Shown here: piece after piece, positions 54,697 through 63,201 of the stretch
Numbering within the stretch: position 1 is the first letter of the stretch
How the letters are laid out: each line of letters starts with the position of its first letter
Origin: Deltaproteobacteria bacterium
GTDB taxonomy: Bacteria; Desulfobacterota; Desulfobulbia; Desulfobulbales; Desulfurivibrionaceae
Direction: 5' to 3'
Length of the DNA stretch: 64,000 nt
NCBI GenBank assembly: GCA_021847425.1
Contig: JAJZRF010000001.1
Coordinates: forward strand, 1-64,000
Position numbers and translations under genes: made by a program
The notes under the pieces: generated by a model
What the model saw: the letters and a program-made list of their open reading frames with translations, nothing else
Database searches by the model: none
What the model was told of the DNA's origin: nothing

Positions 54697-56592
54697 ATGC
54701 TCGACTTCATGCGCCGCAAGGCTCAATCGACCTATATCCAGGCCGCCATCCTGATCATTATCCTGGTTTTTGTCTTCTGGGGGGTAGGAAAAACCCAAAA
54801 AGGCGGCGGCCCGGACGCCATTGCCACGGTCAATGGTCAGGCCATTACCTCGCAGCAGTACCAGCGGCTCTATAAACAGACCATCGACCGCTACCAGCAA
54901 CAGTTCGGCGGCACCCTGCCGGCTGGGCTTCTTGAGGCCCTCAATCTGAAGCAGCAGATATTGAACCAGATGATTCAGGAGCTGCTCATGCAGCAGGGCG
55001 CCAAGGAAGCAGGGCTGATTGTCGGCAGCGACGAGGTGCGCAAGGTTATCCAGGGCATGGATGCCTTCCGGGAAAACGGGGTCTTCAATCTCGACCGCTA
55101 CAAGAAGTTGCTGGCCTCCTCACGGATGACCACTACCGATTTTGAAAACAGCGTGCGCAACGACCTCCTCCACACCAAGATTCTCACCTATCTCTCCCAA
55201 TTCGTCCGGGTCTCCGACAGCGAGCTCGAAGACCGTTTCGCCTTTGACAACGATCAGATCAAGCTCGAATATGTCGCCTTCAGCGCGGATGGTTTCCGGA
55301 GTAAAGGTCCGGTTGCCGACCAGGAGCTGAAGCCATTTTTTGAGGGCCGCAAGCAGTCCTACCTGACGGAACCGCAGGTCAAACTCCGATACATCACCTT
55401 TCTCAATGACCAGGCCGCGGCCAGCATTCAGGTGAGCGATCAGGATATTGAGCAATACTACAAGATGAACCCCGATAAATTTTCCACCCCGGAGCTCCGC
55501 CAGGCCCGGCACATCCTCATCCGCTCGGACGCCAAGGACAGCGCCGAACTGAAGGCCGCCAAGCGCAAAAAACTGGAGGCGATCCTGGCGCTGGCCAAGG
55601 CAGGCAAGGATTTCAGCCAACTGGCCAGGGAGTATTCCGAGGATTCCACCGCAAAAAACGGCGGCGACCTCGGCTTTTTCAGCAAAGGCCAGCTGGTCCA
55701 ACCCTTTGCCGAGGCAGCCTTTGCCCTCAAGGAAGGGGAGGTCAGCCAGATTGTGGAAACACCGTTCGGCTTCCACCTCATCAAGCTTGAGAAAATCAAG
55801 CCGGCAAGCGTGACCCCCCTTGCGGCGGCGCGGGAACAGATCGTCAATGAAATCAAGGCCCAGCGCGGCAAGGAGCTTACCTTCCAGCAGGCAAACCGGG
55901 CCTACGAGGGAATCATCCAAGCCGGCAGCCTGGACAAGTATGCGGCCACCTCGACAACGCCGGTGGAGACAACCGACTATTTTTCCCAGACCAATCCCCC
56001 CAAGGCCCTGGCGGGACAGCCCGCGCTGCTCAAAACCATCTTCGGCCTGAAAAAAGGCGAACTGAGTTCGCTCCTTGAAATCAAAGGCGGCTACGCCATT
56101 CTTTACATTGACGAGGTGAAGGAACCACAGGTCCCGCCGTTGGCCGAGGTTCGCGCCAGGGTGGAAAAGGATTTTCTTGACGATCAGGCCTATGCCAAGG
56201 CCAAGGAAGCGGCCTTCACCCTGCTGGCCCAGGCAAGGAAGGAAGGCTCCCTTGCCGCTGCGGCGGAAAAGACAAAGAGCCCCGTTCAGGAAACCTCTTT
56301 TTTCACAAGAAGCCAGCAGGCGGCCAGCGGCTTGCCCGCCTCCGTCGCCGCGCAGGGGTTGAACCTCAGCGCAGCCTCACCCTATCCCAAGGAGATCGGA
56401 GAGAACAACAACACCTTTTATGTCCTCCATTTCAAGGAAAGCAAACCAGCCGGCGAGGCAGCATTTGCCAGTCAAAAAGAAGCGCTCCGGAAAACGCTGA
56501 CCCAGGAAAAACAGATGCAGGTCATGGGCGCCTGGCTCGCTTATCTGCAAAGCCGGGCCAAAATCACCACCGACAAGAAATTCATGGAATAG
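54697..56592 (+). CDS. PpiD/SurA-like periplasmic peptidyl-prolyl isomerase
   Basis: 631 residues. One N-terminal membrane anchor (IQAAILIIILVFVFWGVG, residues 16-34), a SurA-like chaperone region starting ATVNGQAITSQQYQRLYKQ, a parvulin domain at about 265-370 (ELRQARHILIRSDAKD, NGGDLGFFSKGQLVQPFAEA, TPFGFHLIKLEKI) and a second half without clear catalytic residues. It should help outer-membrane and secreted proteins fold as they leave Sec. PpiD is the closest known arrangement. Confidence 0.9.
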   Translation: MLDFMRRKAQSTYIQAAILIIILVFVFWGVGKTQKGGGPDAIATVNGQAITSQQYQRLYKQTIDRYQQQFGGTLPAGLLEALNLKQQILNQMIQELLMQQGAKEAGLIVGSDEVRKVIQGMDAFRENGVFNLDRYKKLLASSRMTTTDFENSVRNDLLHTKILTYLSQFVRVSDSELEDRFAFDNDQIKLEYVAFSADGFRSKGPVADQELKPFFEGRKQSYLTEPQVKLRYITFLNDQAAASIQVSDQDIEQYYKMNPDKFSTPELRQARHILIRSDAKDSAELKAAKRKKLEAILALAKAGKDFSQLAREYSEDSTAKNGGDLGFFSKGQLVQPFAEAAFALKEGEVSQIVETPFGFHLIKLEKIKPASVTPLAAAREQIVNEIKAQRGKELTFQQANRAYEGIIQAGSLDKYAATSTTPVETTDYFSQTNPPKALAGQPALLKTIFGLKKGELSSLLEIKGGYAILYIDEVKEPQVPPLAEVRARVEKDFLDDQAYAKAKEAAFTLLAQARKEGSLAAAAEKTKSPVQETSFFTRSQQAASGLPASVAAQGLNLSAASPYPKEIGENNNTFYVLHFKESKPAGEAAFASQKEALRKTLTQEKQMQVMGAWLAYLQSRAKITTDKKFME

Positions 56593-56603
56593 AAAAAACC
56601 CCG

Positions 56604-56641
56604 GCGCACAGGGAGGCGGGCAACTCCGCCTCCCTGTGCGC
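56604..56641 (-). terminator. Strong hairpin terminator of the J-domain/plsY unit
   Basis: Perfect 16-base arms (left from GCGCACAGGGAGGCGG, right 56626-56641) around a 6-base loop, followed on the minus strand by GGTTTTTTC. It ends minus-strand transcription at the stop codon of the J-domain gene and may also block readthrough from the plus-strand chaperone gene. Confidence 0.85.
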
Positions 56642-56970
56642 TACTTGCGGGGGCGCGGACCCCAGACATCCCCAAAGCGCTCCATCCACCAGTCTTCCCC
56701 CTCAAGGGGCTGATCCTCCCCCGGCACCAGGGGGATTCTGTATTTTTTCGCATATTCCAAAAGAATCTGGCACGCTTCGGTGAGTCTGTGCATTTCCAGC
56801 CGCTGCCCCTCCGTCCCCCCTGGCCCCTCTGGTCTGTGGTGGGCAAGATCGGGATGATGCTCCTTGGAGAGCCGGCGGTACGCCTTTTTTATCTCCGCCA
56901 GGGTCGCCTGATCCGGCAACCCCAGGAGATTCTTGGCCGCCACGATTTTTTTCCATTCATCATTGGTCAT
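56641..56970 (-). CDS. J-domain (DnaJ-like) protein
   Basis: 109 residues. Residues 12-50 are a J domain: LLGLPDQATLAEIKKAYRRL, SKEHHPDLAHH with the essential HPD that stimulates DnaK. There is no Gly/Phe region, zinc finger or C-terminal substrate domain, so it is a short specialised partner. The rest is acidic and Trp-rich (EGEDWWMERFGDVWGP). Its start overlaps the plsY stop by 11 bases. Confidence 0.9.
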   Translation of the reverse strand: MTNDEWKKIVAAKNLLGLPDQATLAEIKKAYRRLSKEHHPDLAHHRPEGPGGTEGQRLEMHRLTEACQILLEYAKKYRIPLVPGEDQPLEGEDWWMERFGDVWGPRPRK

Positions 56971-57580
56971 GATCGTCCGGCCCCGGCGGCTCCTTTCTCC
57001 AGCTCTTTTCTTCGTGCTTCATGAGCCGGTCGATGTTGTCCCGGTGCTTGTCCCAGATCAAGACCCCGATTGCCAGAGCCAGCAGGGAGTTGCTCAGCGA
57101 CCCGGACAGCAGCCAGACCAACCCCGGCATCAGCAGCGCCGCGGTGAGCGAGCCCAGGGAAACATAGCCCCAGTTATAGACCACCCCGGCAAAAAGAAGC
57201 AGATCGATGAGCGCGGCCACCGGCGCCAGATAGAGAAAAATGCCCAGCGCCGTTGCCACGCCCTTGCCGCCCTTAAACTTCAGATACACCGGGTAGAGAT
57301 GTCCGAGAAAAGCGGCGCCGCCGCAGAGCGCCACCCAAAGCTCCCTCTGACTGCCATTGGCCAGCAGCCGCCCCGCGACCAGCATGGGCAGAACAGCCTT
57401 GAGCGCATCGCAGACCAGGGTCAGGACCCCGAGTTTCTTGCCGGCCAGACGGGCAACATTGGTGGCGCCGATGTTGCCGCTGCCAGCACCCCGCACATCA
57501 ATGCCTGCCGCTTTTCCCAAAACCAGGCCAAACGGGATTGAGCCTACGAGATATGAACCGATAACCAAGAGATATTCCAT
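56960..57580 (-). CDS. plsY: Acyl-phosphate glycerol-3-phosphate acyltransferase PlsY
   Basis: 206 residues. Five predicted membrane segments with the three PlsY motifs: GSIPFGLVLGKA, RGAGSGNIGATNVARLAGKK and FKGGKGVATALGIFLYLAP, then WDKHRDNIDRL. It transfers acyl groups from acyl phosphate to glycerol-3-phosphate, the first step of phospholipid synthesis. Upstream region 57,581-57,745 shows nothing clear. Confidence 0.97.
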   Translation of the reverse strand: MEYLLVIGSYLVGSIPFGLVLGKAAGIDVRGAGSGNIGATNVARLAGKKLGVLTLVCDALKAVLPMLVAGRLLANGSQRELWVALCGGAAFLGHLYPVYLKFKGGKGVATALGIFLYLAPVAALIDLLLFAGVVYNWGYVSLGSLTAALLMPGLVWLLSGSLSNSLLALAIGVLIWDKHRDNIDRLMKHEEKSWRKEPPGPDDHDQ

Positions 57581-57745
57581 GCCGCTCCTGCCACGTTATG
57601 GAGAATGAAAATATGTTCCGCGCTCGCAACTTAAACCGCAAGGCGACATTTTTCATGCTTATTTTTTGCTTTTCGCCGCCGGCGTTCCGGCTTTCAGCCA
57701 CGTCCGGTGAAAAAAATCAAAACCGGACGAAAAAACTCTTTCTTC

Positions 57746-57787
57746 TTGATTTAAGTCAACGCCCCGGGGGATAATCAACGCTATAGT
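57746..57787 (+). promoter_or_regulatory. hcp promoter with HcpR/FNR-like operator at -41.5
   Basis: TTGAT-TTAA-GTCAA (57746-57759) is a CRP/FNR-family dyad of the form proposed for HcpR, the nitrosative-stress regulator of sulfate reducers. The -10 box TATAGT is at 57782-57787, placing the start near 57794 and the operator centre 41.5 bases upstream: the class II activator geometry. No good -35 box is needed or seen. Confidence 0.65.
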
Positions 57788-57849
57788 TTGCACAACAAAT
57801 GCACCAATACGGGTTACACCAACCTTTACATCCAAACAAGGAGAGTGCC

Positions 57850-59481
57850 ATGTTTTGCAACCAATGTGAACAGACCGCCAAGGGAACCGGATGCACCGCC
57901 ATCGGAGTCTGTGGAAAAAACGAAGCCGTGTCCGGACTTGAAGACCTGCTTACCCATGCGGTCCAAGGGCTGTGCCTGGTGGCCACCGCCGGCCGCAAGG
58001 TCGGGATTGTTGACAACGGGGTTGACCGCTTCACCTGCGAGGCGATCTTTTCCTGCCTCACCAATGTGGATTTTGACCCGAGCCGCTTTGAGGTCCTGAT
58101 CCGCAAGACCGTCGAGCTGCGCGAGTCTTTAAAGAAAAAGGTCCTGGCAGCGGGCGGCAAGATTGATTCCCCCGCCCTGGCAGCCACCTTTATCCCGGCG
58201 GGCAACCTGCCCGGTCTGGAAGCCCAGGGCGCAGCCCTGAACTTCATCAATACCCTGGACGCCAATCCGGACCTGCAATCCTTAAAGCAGATCACCATGT
58301 ACGGCCTGCGCGGCTTAGCGGCCTATGCCGACCATGCCGCGATCCTCGGCAAGGAAGACGACGCGGTCTATGCCTACATCCATGAGGCCATGGGTGAGCT
58401 GACCCGCAAGGATTTGGGCCTCGACCAGCTGGTGGGACTTGCCCTGAAATGCGGCGAGGTAAACCTCAAGGCCATGGAGCTGCTCGATGCGGGCAACACC
58501 ACCACTTACGGCCATCCGGTTCCCACCCCGGTGCCGCTGGGGCATATCCCGGGCAAGTGCATCCTGGTCACCGGCCATGACCTCAAGGATCTGGCCATGC
58601 TCCTGGAGCAGACCAAGGGCAAGGGGATCAACATCTACACCCATGGGGAGATGCTGCCCTGTCACGGCTACCCGGAGCTGAAGAAATACCCCCATTTCTA
58701 CGGCCACTTCGGCACGGCCTGGCAGAACCAGCAGAAGGAGATGCCCGAATTCCCCGGGGCCATCCTGTTCACCACCAACTGCATCCAGAAGCCGAAAGAC
58801 TCTTACAAGGACAACGTCTTTACCACCGGTCTGGTCGGCTGGCCCGATGTGGCGCACATCGGCGCGAACAAAAACTTCAGCCCGGTCATCAACCGGGCCC
58901 TGGCCCTGCCCGGCTTCACGGACACCCTCGACAAGGACTCGGTCCTGGTGGGCTTTGCCCGTAACACCGTCCTGGGCGTGGCCGACAAGGTCATCGCCGC
59001 GGTCAAGGCCAAGGCCATCCGCCACTTCTTCCTGGTGGGCGGCTGCGACGGGGCCAAGCCGGGCCGCAACTACTATACCGAGCTTGTGGAACAGATCCCA
59101 GCGGACTGCATGGTCCTGACCCTGGCCTGCGGCAAGTTCCGCTTCTTTGACAAGAAACTGGGCGACATCGGCGGCATCCCGCGTCTGCTCGATGTGGGCC
59201 AGTGCAACGATGCCTACTCGGCCATCCAGATCGCCGTGGCCCTAGCCGGGGCCTTTGAGTGCGGGGTCAACGACCTGCCGCTCTCCCTGGTGCTTTCCTG
59301 GTACGAGCAGAAGGCGGTGGTCATCCTCCTGACCCTGCTGAGCTTAGGCATCAAGAATATCCGGCTCGGACCGACCCTGCCCGCCTTCATCACCCCCAAC
59401 GTGCTGGATGTGCTGGTAAAAAACTTCGCCATCAAGCCGGTAACCACCCCGGCCGAGGATCTGAAGGCCATCCTCGGATAA
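57850..59481 (+). CDS. hcp: Hydroxylamine reductase / hybrid cluster protein, class I
   Basis: About 543 residues. The N-terminal cysteines follow CX2CX8CX5C (C3, C6, C15, C21), as in Desulfovibrio class I Hcp with a cubane cluster. Hybrid-cluster ligands lie in TTNCIQKP, GGCDGAKPGRNYYTELVEQ, LACGKFRFFDKKLGDIGGIP and VGQCNDAYSA. It reduces NO or hydroxylamine and takes part in S-nitrosylation control. ATG 57850 has AGGAG six bases upstream; an in-frame start 17 codons before lies in the leader. Confidence 0.97.
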   Translation: MFCNQCEQTAKGTGCTAIGVCGKNEAVSGLEDLLTHAVQGLCLVATAGRKVGIVDNGVDRFTCEAIFSCLTNVDFDPSRFEVLIRKTVELRESLKKKVLAAGGKIDSPALAATFIPAGNLPGLEAQGAALNFINTLDANPDLQSLKQITMYGLRGLAAYADHAAILGKEDDAVYAYIHEAMGELTRKDLGLDQLVGLALKCGEVNLKAMELLDAGNTTTYGHPVPTPVPLGHIPGKCILVTGHDLKDLAMLLEQTKGKGINIYTHGEMLPCHGYPELKKYPHFYGHFGTAWQNQQKEMPEFPGAILFTTNCIQKPKDSYKDNVFTTGLVGWPDVAHIGANKNFSPVINRALALPGFTDTLDKDSVLVGFARNTVLGVADKVIAAVKAKAIRHFFLVGGCDGAKPGRNYYTELVEQIPADCMVLTLACGKFRFFDKKLGDIGGIPRLLDVGQCNDAYSAIQIAVALAGAFECGVNDLPLSLVLSWYEQKAVVILLTLLSLGIKNIRLGPTLPAFITPNVLDVLVKNFAIKPVTTPAEDLKAILG

Positions 59482-59565
59482 AGGGATTCGGCTGCCGGCG
59501 ATCAGCCTTCAGCCTGTGCTGATCGCCGGCAGATTGACAGATCGAACAAAAAAAGGACAACGACC

Positions 59566-60297
59566 ATGCAGTGCCCCGGACAGGACAGCCGCTACTGGGA
59601 CGCCAACGCCGTATTCGAGGCAACCTGCCCCAAATGCGGCAACAGTGTCGAGTTTTTCAAGGACGACTCCAGCCGCAAATGCAGCAAGTGCGGTGCCAAG
59701 ATGCTCAACCCCAACAACGACTTCGGCTGCGCCTCCTATTGCCCCTACGCCGCGCAGTGCCTGGGCTCTTTGCCCCCGGAGCTGCTGGCCAAGAAGCAGG
59801 AAGTGCTCAAGGAACGGGTGGCCGTGGAGATGAAACGCTACTTTGGCGACGACTTCCGCCGCATCGGCCACGCCGGCCGGGTGGCCCGTCATGCCGGGGA
59901 GATCGCCGCGCAGGAGGAGTGCAACCCGGCGGTGGTGGCGATCACCGCCTATCTCCACGACATCGGCATCAAGGAAGGCGAACGCAAGCACAACAGCTCA
60001 TCGCCCAAATACCAGCATATCGAGGGGCCGCCGGTGGCCAGGGATATCCTCACCGGACTGGGCGCGCCGCAACCGCTCATCGACGAGGTCTGCGACATCA
60101 TCGGCCACCACCATGTGCCGAGGCCGGTTGAGACCATGAACTTCAAGGTGCTCTACGACGCTGATCTGATCACCAATCTTGAAGAAAAACAGAAGGATGC
60201 GCCTACTCCCCCGGCGCATCTGCAAAAAATCATCGCCCGCTCCTTCCTCACCAAGGCAGGAGCCGCCCTGGGCGCCAAGGTGCTGCTCAGGGGATAA
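59566..60297 (+). CDS. HD-domain phosphohydrolase with N-terminal zinc ribbon
   Basis: 243 residues. Cysteine pairs ATCPKCGNSVEFFKDD and RKCSKCGAKMLNP form a zinc ribbon, and FGCASYCPYAAQC adds three more cysteines. The HD domain follows: GHAGRVARHAGEIAAQE, AITAYLHDIGIKEGER, HIEGPPVARDIL and IGHHHVPRPVETMNFKVLYD. It is likely a nucleotide phosphohydrolase or signalling enzyme. Its place between hcp and a ferredoxin suggests a part in the same nitrosative stress response. Function unknown. Confidence 0.88.
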   Translation: MQCPGQDSRYWDANAVFEATCPKCGNSVEFFKDDSSRKCSKCGAKMLNPNNDFGCASYCPYAAQCLGSLPPELLAKKQEVLKERVAVEMKRYFGDDFRRIGHAGRVARHAGEIAAQEECNPAVVAITAYLHDIGIKEGERKHNSSSPKYQHIEGPPVARDILTGLGAPQPLIDEVCDIIGHHHVPRPVETMNFKVLYDADLITNLEEKQKDAPTPPAHLQKIIARSFLTKAGAALGAKVLLRG

Positions 60298-60306
60298 CGG
60301 AGACAC

Positions 60307-60426
60307 GTAACTATCCAGCAGCGCCACATCTGCTTCGCCGTTGCGCTGCTGTCATCAGCCTGCTTATGTGCAATAGCACACTTCGCAGACCTCTTCCGCG
60401 CATCTGCGGCACTGCTGAACAGTTAC
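60307..60426. repeat. Palindromic intergenic element, copy 2 (120 bp)
   Basis: Imperfect inverted ends: GTAACTATCCAGCAGCGCCA on the left and, reversed, GTAACTGTTCAGCAGTGCCG on the right. Inside it shares CATCTGCTTCGC, GCTGTCATCAGCCTG and CGCGCATCTGCGGCA with the copy at 18798, and has the hairpin TGTGC-AATA-GCACA. It lies between the HD gene and the ferredoxin gene, so it is transcribed if the three genes form one operon. Confidence 0.7.
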
Positions 60427-60484
60427 ATTCTGTATTTTTTAGTCCAATTCCGGCATCAAGCTGGATAGTTACGGAGACACAGCC

Positions 60485-61240
60485 ATGAAAATAATGCGAA
60501 AGATTATTGAGATAGACGAGTCCTTGTGCAACGGCTGCGGCCAGTGCATTATTTCCTGCGCGGAAGGCGCCCTGCAGATCGTGGACGGCAAGGCAAGGAT
60601 GCTGGCGGAAAAGTATTGCGACGGTCTGGGCGCCTGCCTGGGCGAGTGCCCCACCGGCGCGCTGCGCATCATCGAGCGGGAGGCCGAGGACTTTGACGAA
60701 GAGGCGGTGGAAGAACTGCTCAGCAAAAGAGACGAGGCAAAAAGACACCCCGCCCCGCCCGTTGGCGGCTGTCCCTCGGCCAGATTGCAGACCTTCGCCC
60801 CTGCCACTCCCTGCCAGACGGCCAATATCCCGGTCCAGCTTGGCGCGGCCACCGGTTCCGCCCTGAGCCACTGGCCGGTGCAGATCCGGTTGGTGCCGCC
60901 CAGTGCGCCCTTTCTCAAGGGTGCCGACCTCCTGATCGCGGCGGACTGCGTGCCGGTGGCCTATCCGGACTTTCACCGCGATCTCCTGAGCGGCAAGGTG
61001 GTCATGCTGGGCTGCCCGAAATTCGACGAGGTGGAAAACGCTATCCAGAAGTTCACGGAGATCTTTGCCACGTCAGGGATCAAAAGCATCACCATGGCCA
61101 TCATGGAGGTGCCCTGCTGCGGCAACATGCGGTATATTGTTTCCCAGGCCCTTAGCCGTTCCGGACAGGCCATCCCCGTGCAGGAGGTGATTATCTCCGC
61201 CCGCGGGGAACGTCTCCGCCAGGGTGGTGTGCCCTCCTAA
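60485..61240 (+). CDS. 4Fe-4S ferredoxin-type protein of the hcp cluster
   Basis: 251 residues. Two 4Fe-4S motifs: CNGCGQCIISCAEGAL (residues about 15-30) and CDGLGACLGECPTGAL (about 45-60). A linker with several more cysteines leads to a C-terminal domain (ADLLIAADCVPVAYPDFHRD, VVMLGCPKFDEVENAIQKF, IMEVPCCGNMRYIVSQAL). It probably feeds electrons to Hcp. GGAG lies eight bases before the ATG. Such proteins regularly accompany hcp in Desulfobacterota and Clostridia. Confidence 0.9.
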   Translation: MKIMRKIIEIDESLCNGCGQCIISCAEGALQIVDGKARMLAEKYCDGLGACLGECPTGALRIIEREAEDFDEEAVEELLSKRDEAKRHPAPPVGGCPSARLQTFAPATPCQTANIPVQLGAATGSALSHWPVQIRLVPPSAPFLKGADLLIAADCVPVAYPDFHRDLLSGKVVMLGCPKFDEVENAIQKFTEIFATSGIKSITMAIMEVPCCGNMRYIVSQALSRSGQAIPVQEVIISARGERLRQGGVPS

Positions 61241-61363
61241 TTACCAGAAACACCGAGCCAATATTTCCCCTTTTGTTTCCCTGAAAAAGAGGGTACAAAG
61301 AATCTATTTTGGTAAAAGATTAACAGTTCGTAACCGTGGCAACCATTTACCCAGGAGAAATTC

Positions 61364-61873
61364 ATGCAAACCATAAAATTCACGGCGGCAAAGATCCGCG
61401 TTCTGACCATCACCCTTGCCCTCTTCGCCCTGATGGCGAGCGGGGCTCAGGCCGCCGCCACCAAGGTGCCGGACTTCAGCCTGCCCTCGGTAAAAGATGG
61501 TTCCATGGTCAAGCCCAGCGGCTACCAGGGCAAGGCAATGCTCATCAATTTCTTTGCCACCTGGTGTCCTCCCTGCCGCAAGGAAATCCCCTCGCTCATT
61601 CAGCTCCAGAAAGATTTCGGCCCGAAAGGCTTCACTGTGCTCGGCATCTCCACCGACCAGGGCACCGCTTCCATGGTTGAAAAATTTGCCCAGAAAATGG
61701 AGATCAACTATCCCGTTGTTCTCAGCGATTCGCAAACCCCAAGGGCCTTCGGCGGCATCCTTGGCATTCCCACCTCGTTTCTCGTGAACAAGGAGGGCAA
61801 TGTGGTCAAGCGCTATGATGGCTATGTCGATCACCAGACCCTGGTGAACGACCTCAACGCCATCCTCAAATAA
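61364..61873 (+). CDS. Exported TlpA/ResA-type thiol-disulfide oxidoreductase
   Basis: 169 residues. Signal peptide (residues 1-30, cut near AQA-AA), then the thioredoxin fold: VPDFSLPSVKDGSMVKPSGY, active site FATWCPPCRKEIPSLIQLQK, cis-proline loop LGIPTSFLVNKEGNVV. It reduces periplasmic disulfides, often for cytochrome c maturation. AGGAG precedes the ATG. The 123 bases before it show no clear promoter. Confidence 0.93.
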   Translation: MQTIKFTAAKIRVLTITLALFALMASGAQAAATKVPDFSLPSVKDGSMVKPSGYQGKAMLINFFATWCPPCRKEIPSLIQLQKDFGPKGFTVLGISTDQGTASMVEKFAQKMEINYPVVLSDSQTPRAFGGILGIPTSFLVNKEGNVVKRYDGYVDHQTLVNDLNAILK

Positions 61874-61889
61874 AAAGCGAATTTTCCGG

Positions 61890-61917
61890 TTGACATTCTA
61901 CCCCCCTGTCGGATAGT
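61890..61917 (+). promoter_or_regulatory. Promoter of the small exported protein
   Basis: TTGACA (61890-61895) is a perfect -35 box; GATAGT (61912-61917) is a four-of-six -10 box at 16-base spacing. The gene starts about 75 bases after it with a strong ribosome binding site (GGAGGAG). Confidence 0.5.
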
Positions 61918-61992
61918 TTCTGAATGGCTATTCATTATTTTCCTGTTTCGCATAACAGGACATTCCCAAATACAACTTAGGAGGAGAAAAAG

Positions 61993-62226
61993 ATGAGCAA
62001 GAAGATGATTTCCCTGGCAATGGCAGTGGCTTTCGTGGCAGGCTTCGCAGCAGTATCCTTTGCTGGCAAGTGCAAAGTAACCGCGGTTGAAGGCAACAAG
62101 GTAACCGTTGATTGCGCCGGCGCTGTATCCACAGTGGAAGGCACCGCCAAGGTTGGCGACATGGTAATGGTAAAAGACGGCAAGATCGAAGCCGCCAAGA
62201 AGAAAAAAGCCATCGAGGGTTGCTAA
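61993..62226 (+). CDS. Small exported protein of unknown function
   Basis: 77 residues. Signal peptide MISLAMAVAFVAGFAAVSFA with cleavage after SFA, leaving a mature form of about 53 residues: GKCKVTAVEGNKVTVDCAGA, VSTVEGTAKVGDMVMVKDGK and the Lys-rich IEAAKKKKAIEGC. Three cysteines remain. The repeated VxVEGNKVTV pattern suggests a small beta fold. Own promoter, strong ribosome binding site and terminator suggest high expression. No family recognised. Confidence 0.8.
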   Translation: MSKKMISLAMAVAFVAGFAAVSFAGKCKVTAVEGNKVTVDCAGAVSTVEGTAKVGDMVMVKDGKIEAAKKKKAIEGC

Positions 62227-62258
62227 TCCCCTTTTGATGACCTGTTACAGGTTTATCT

Positions 62259-62289
62259 AAAAAGCCCGGCCTCTGGCCGGGCTTTTTTT
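62259..62289 (+). terminator. Rho-independent terminator
   Basis: AGCCCGGCC-TCT-GGCCGGGCT with 9-base perfect arms, preceded by A-run and followed by seven T. It ends the small exported gene and separates it from uppP. Confidence 0.9.
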
Positions 62290-62353
62290 ATTGAGACACC
62301 CAAACCCCCATCAGTATTTACTTTTCCTCATCCCTTTCGTATAGTGCCAGACC

Positions 62354-63166
62354 ATGAACATCTTCACCGCAACCATATTCGGCATCATCCAGGGCGCCAC
62401 GGAATTCCTGCCCGTCTCCAGCTCGGCCCACCTGGCCCTGGCCCATTATTTTCTCGGCGCCCAGGAATCCGACCTGGCCTTTGACGTAGCCCTCCATCTC
62501 GGCACCCTCTTGGCCATCCTCGCCTATTTCCGTGATGATTTCTGGCAGATGGGCAAGGCCGTCATTGGCCTCCACAAAGAGCCCGCGGAAACACAGCGTC
62601 TGCGCAAGATGGCTCTCTTCATTGCCCTCGCCACCATCCCTGGCGCCTTGGCCGGTCTCTTGCTGGAAAAAACCGCAGAAAACTATTTCCGGCATCCGGC
62701 CATGGTGGCGGCAGCGCTGGCCGGCGCCGGCCTGCTCTTGCTCCTTGCGGACCGTGCTGGCAAACGCGCCCGCAACTTTGAAACAATAAGACTGGTTGAT
62801 GCCCTGCTCATCGGCCTTTCCCAGGCCTGTGCCATCATCCCGGGGGTGTCGCGGAGCGGCAGCACCATCACCTGCGGTCTTGCCATGGGACTCACCCGGC
62901 AGGCGGCGATCCGTTTTTCCTTTCTGCTTTCCGCCCCCATCATCTTCGGGGCAGGGGTTCACGAAATTCCGAAGATTATCAAAAACGGGTTGCTTGCGGG
63001 GCAAACCATGCTCTATGTCTCAGGATTTCTGGCCGCGGCAATCTCCGGCTACCTGTTCATTGCCTGCATCATGCAGTACATCCGGGCCAGGAGCTTTGCC
63101 ATTTTTGCTTACTACCGCTTTCTGCTTGCGGCCTTGGTCTTTGTCGCCCTTTTCCTGCAACGATAA
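62354..63166 (+). CDS. uppP: Undecaprenyl-diphosphatase (UppP/BacA)
   Basis: 270 residues. Catalytic motifs GATEFLPVSSSAHLALAHY and IIPGVSRSGSTITCGLAMGL, with about eight membrane segments. It dephosphorylates undecaprenyl diphosphate to renew the lipid carrier for cell-wall synthesis and gives some bacitracin resistance. Weak ribosome binding site. The methyltransferase gene follows 35 bases downstream on the same strand. Confidence 0.97.
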   Translation: MNIFTATIFGIIQGATEFLPVSSSAHLALAHYFLGAQESDLAFDVALHLGTLLAILAYFRDDFWQMGKAVIGLHKEPAETQRLRKMALFIALATIPGALAGLLLEKTAENYFRHPAMVAAALAGAGLLLLLADRAGKRARNFETIRLVDALLIGLSQACAIIPGVSRSGSTITCGLAMGLTRQAAIRFSFLLSAPIIFGAGVHEIPKIIKNGLLAGQTMLYVSGFLAAAISGYLFIACIMQYIRARSFAIFAYYRFLLAALVFVALFLQR

Positions 63167-63201
63167 CATCACCGGCGTCCTTCGCCGCCTGGGAGACCCT
63201 G

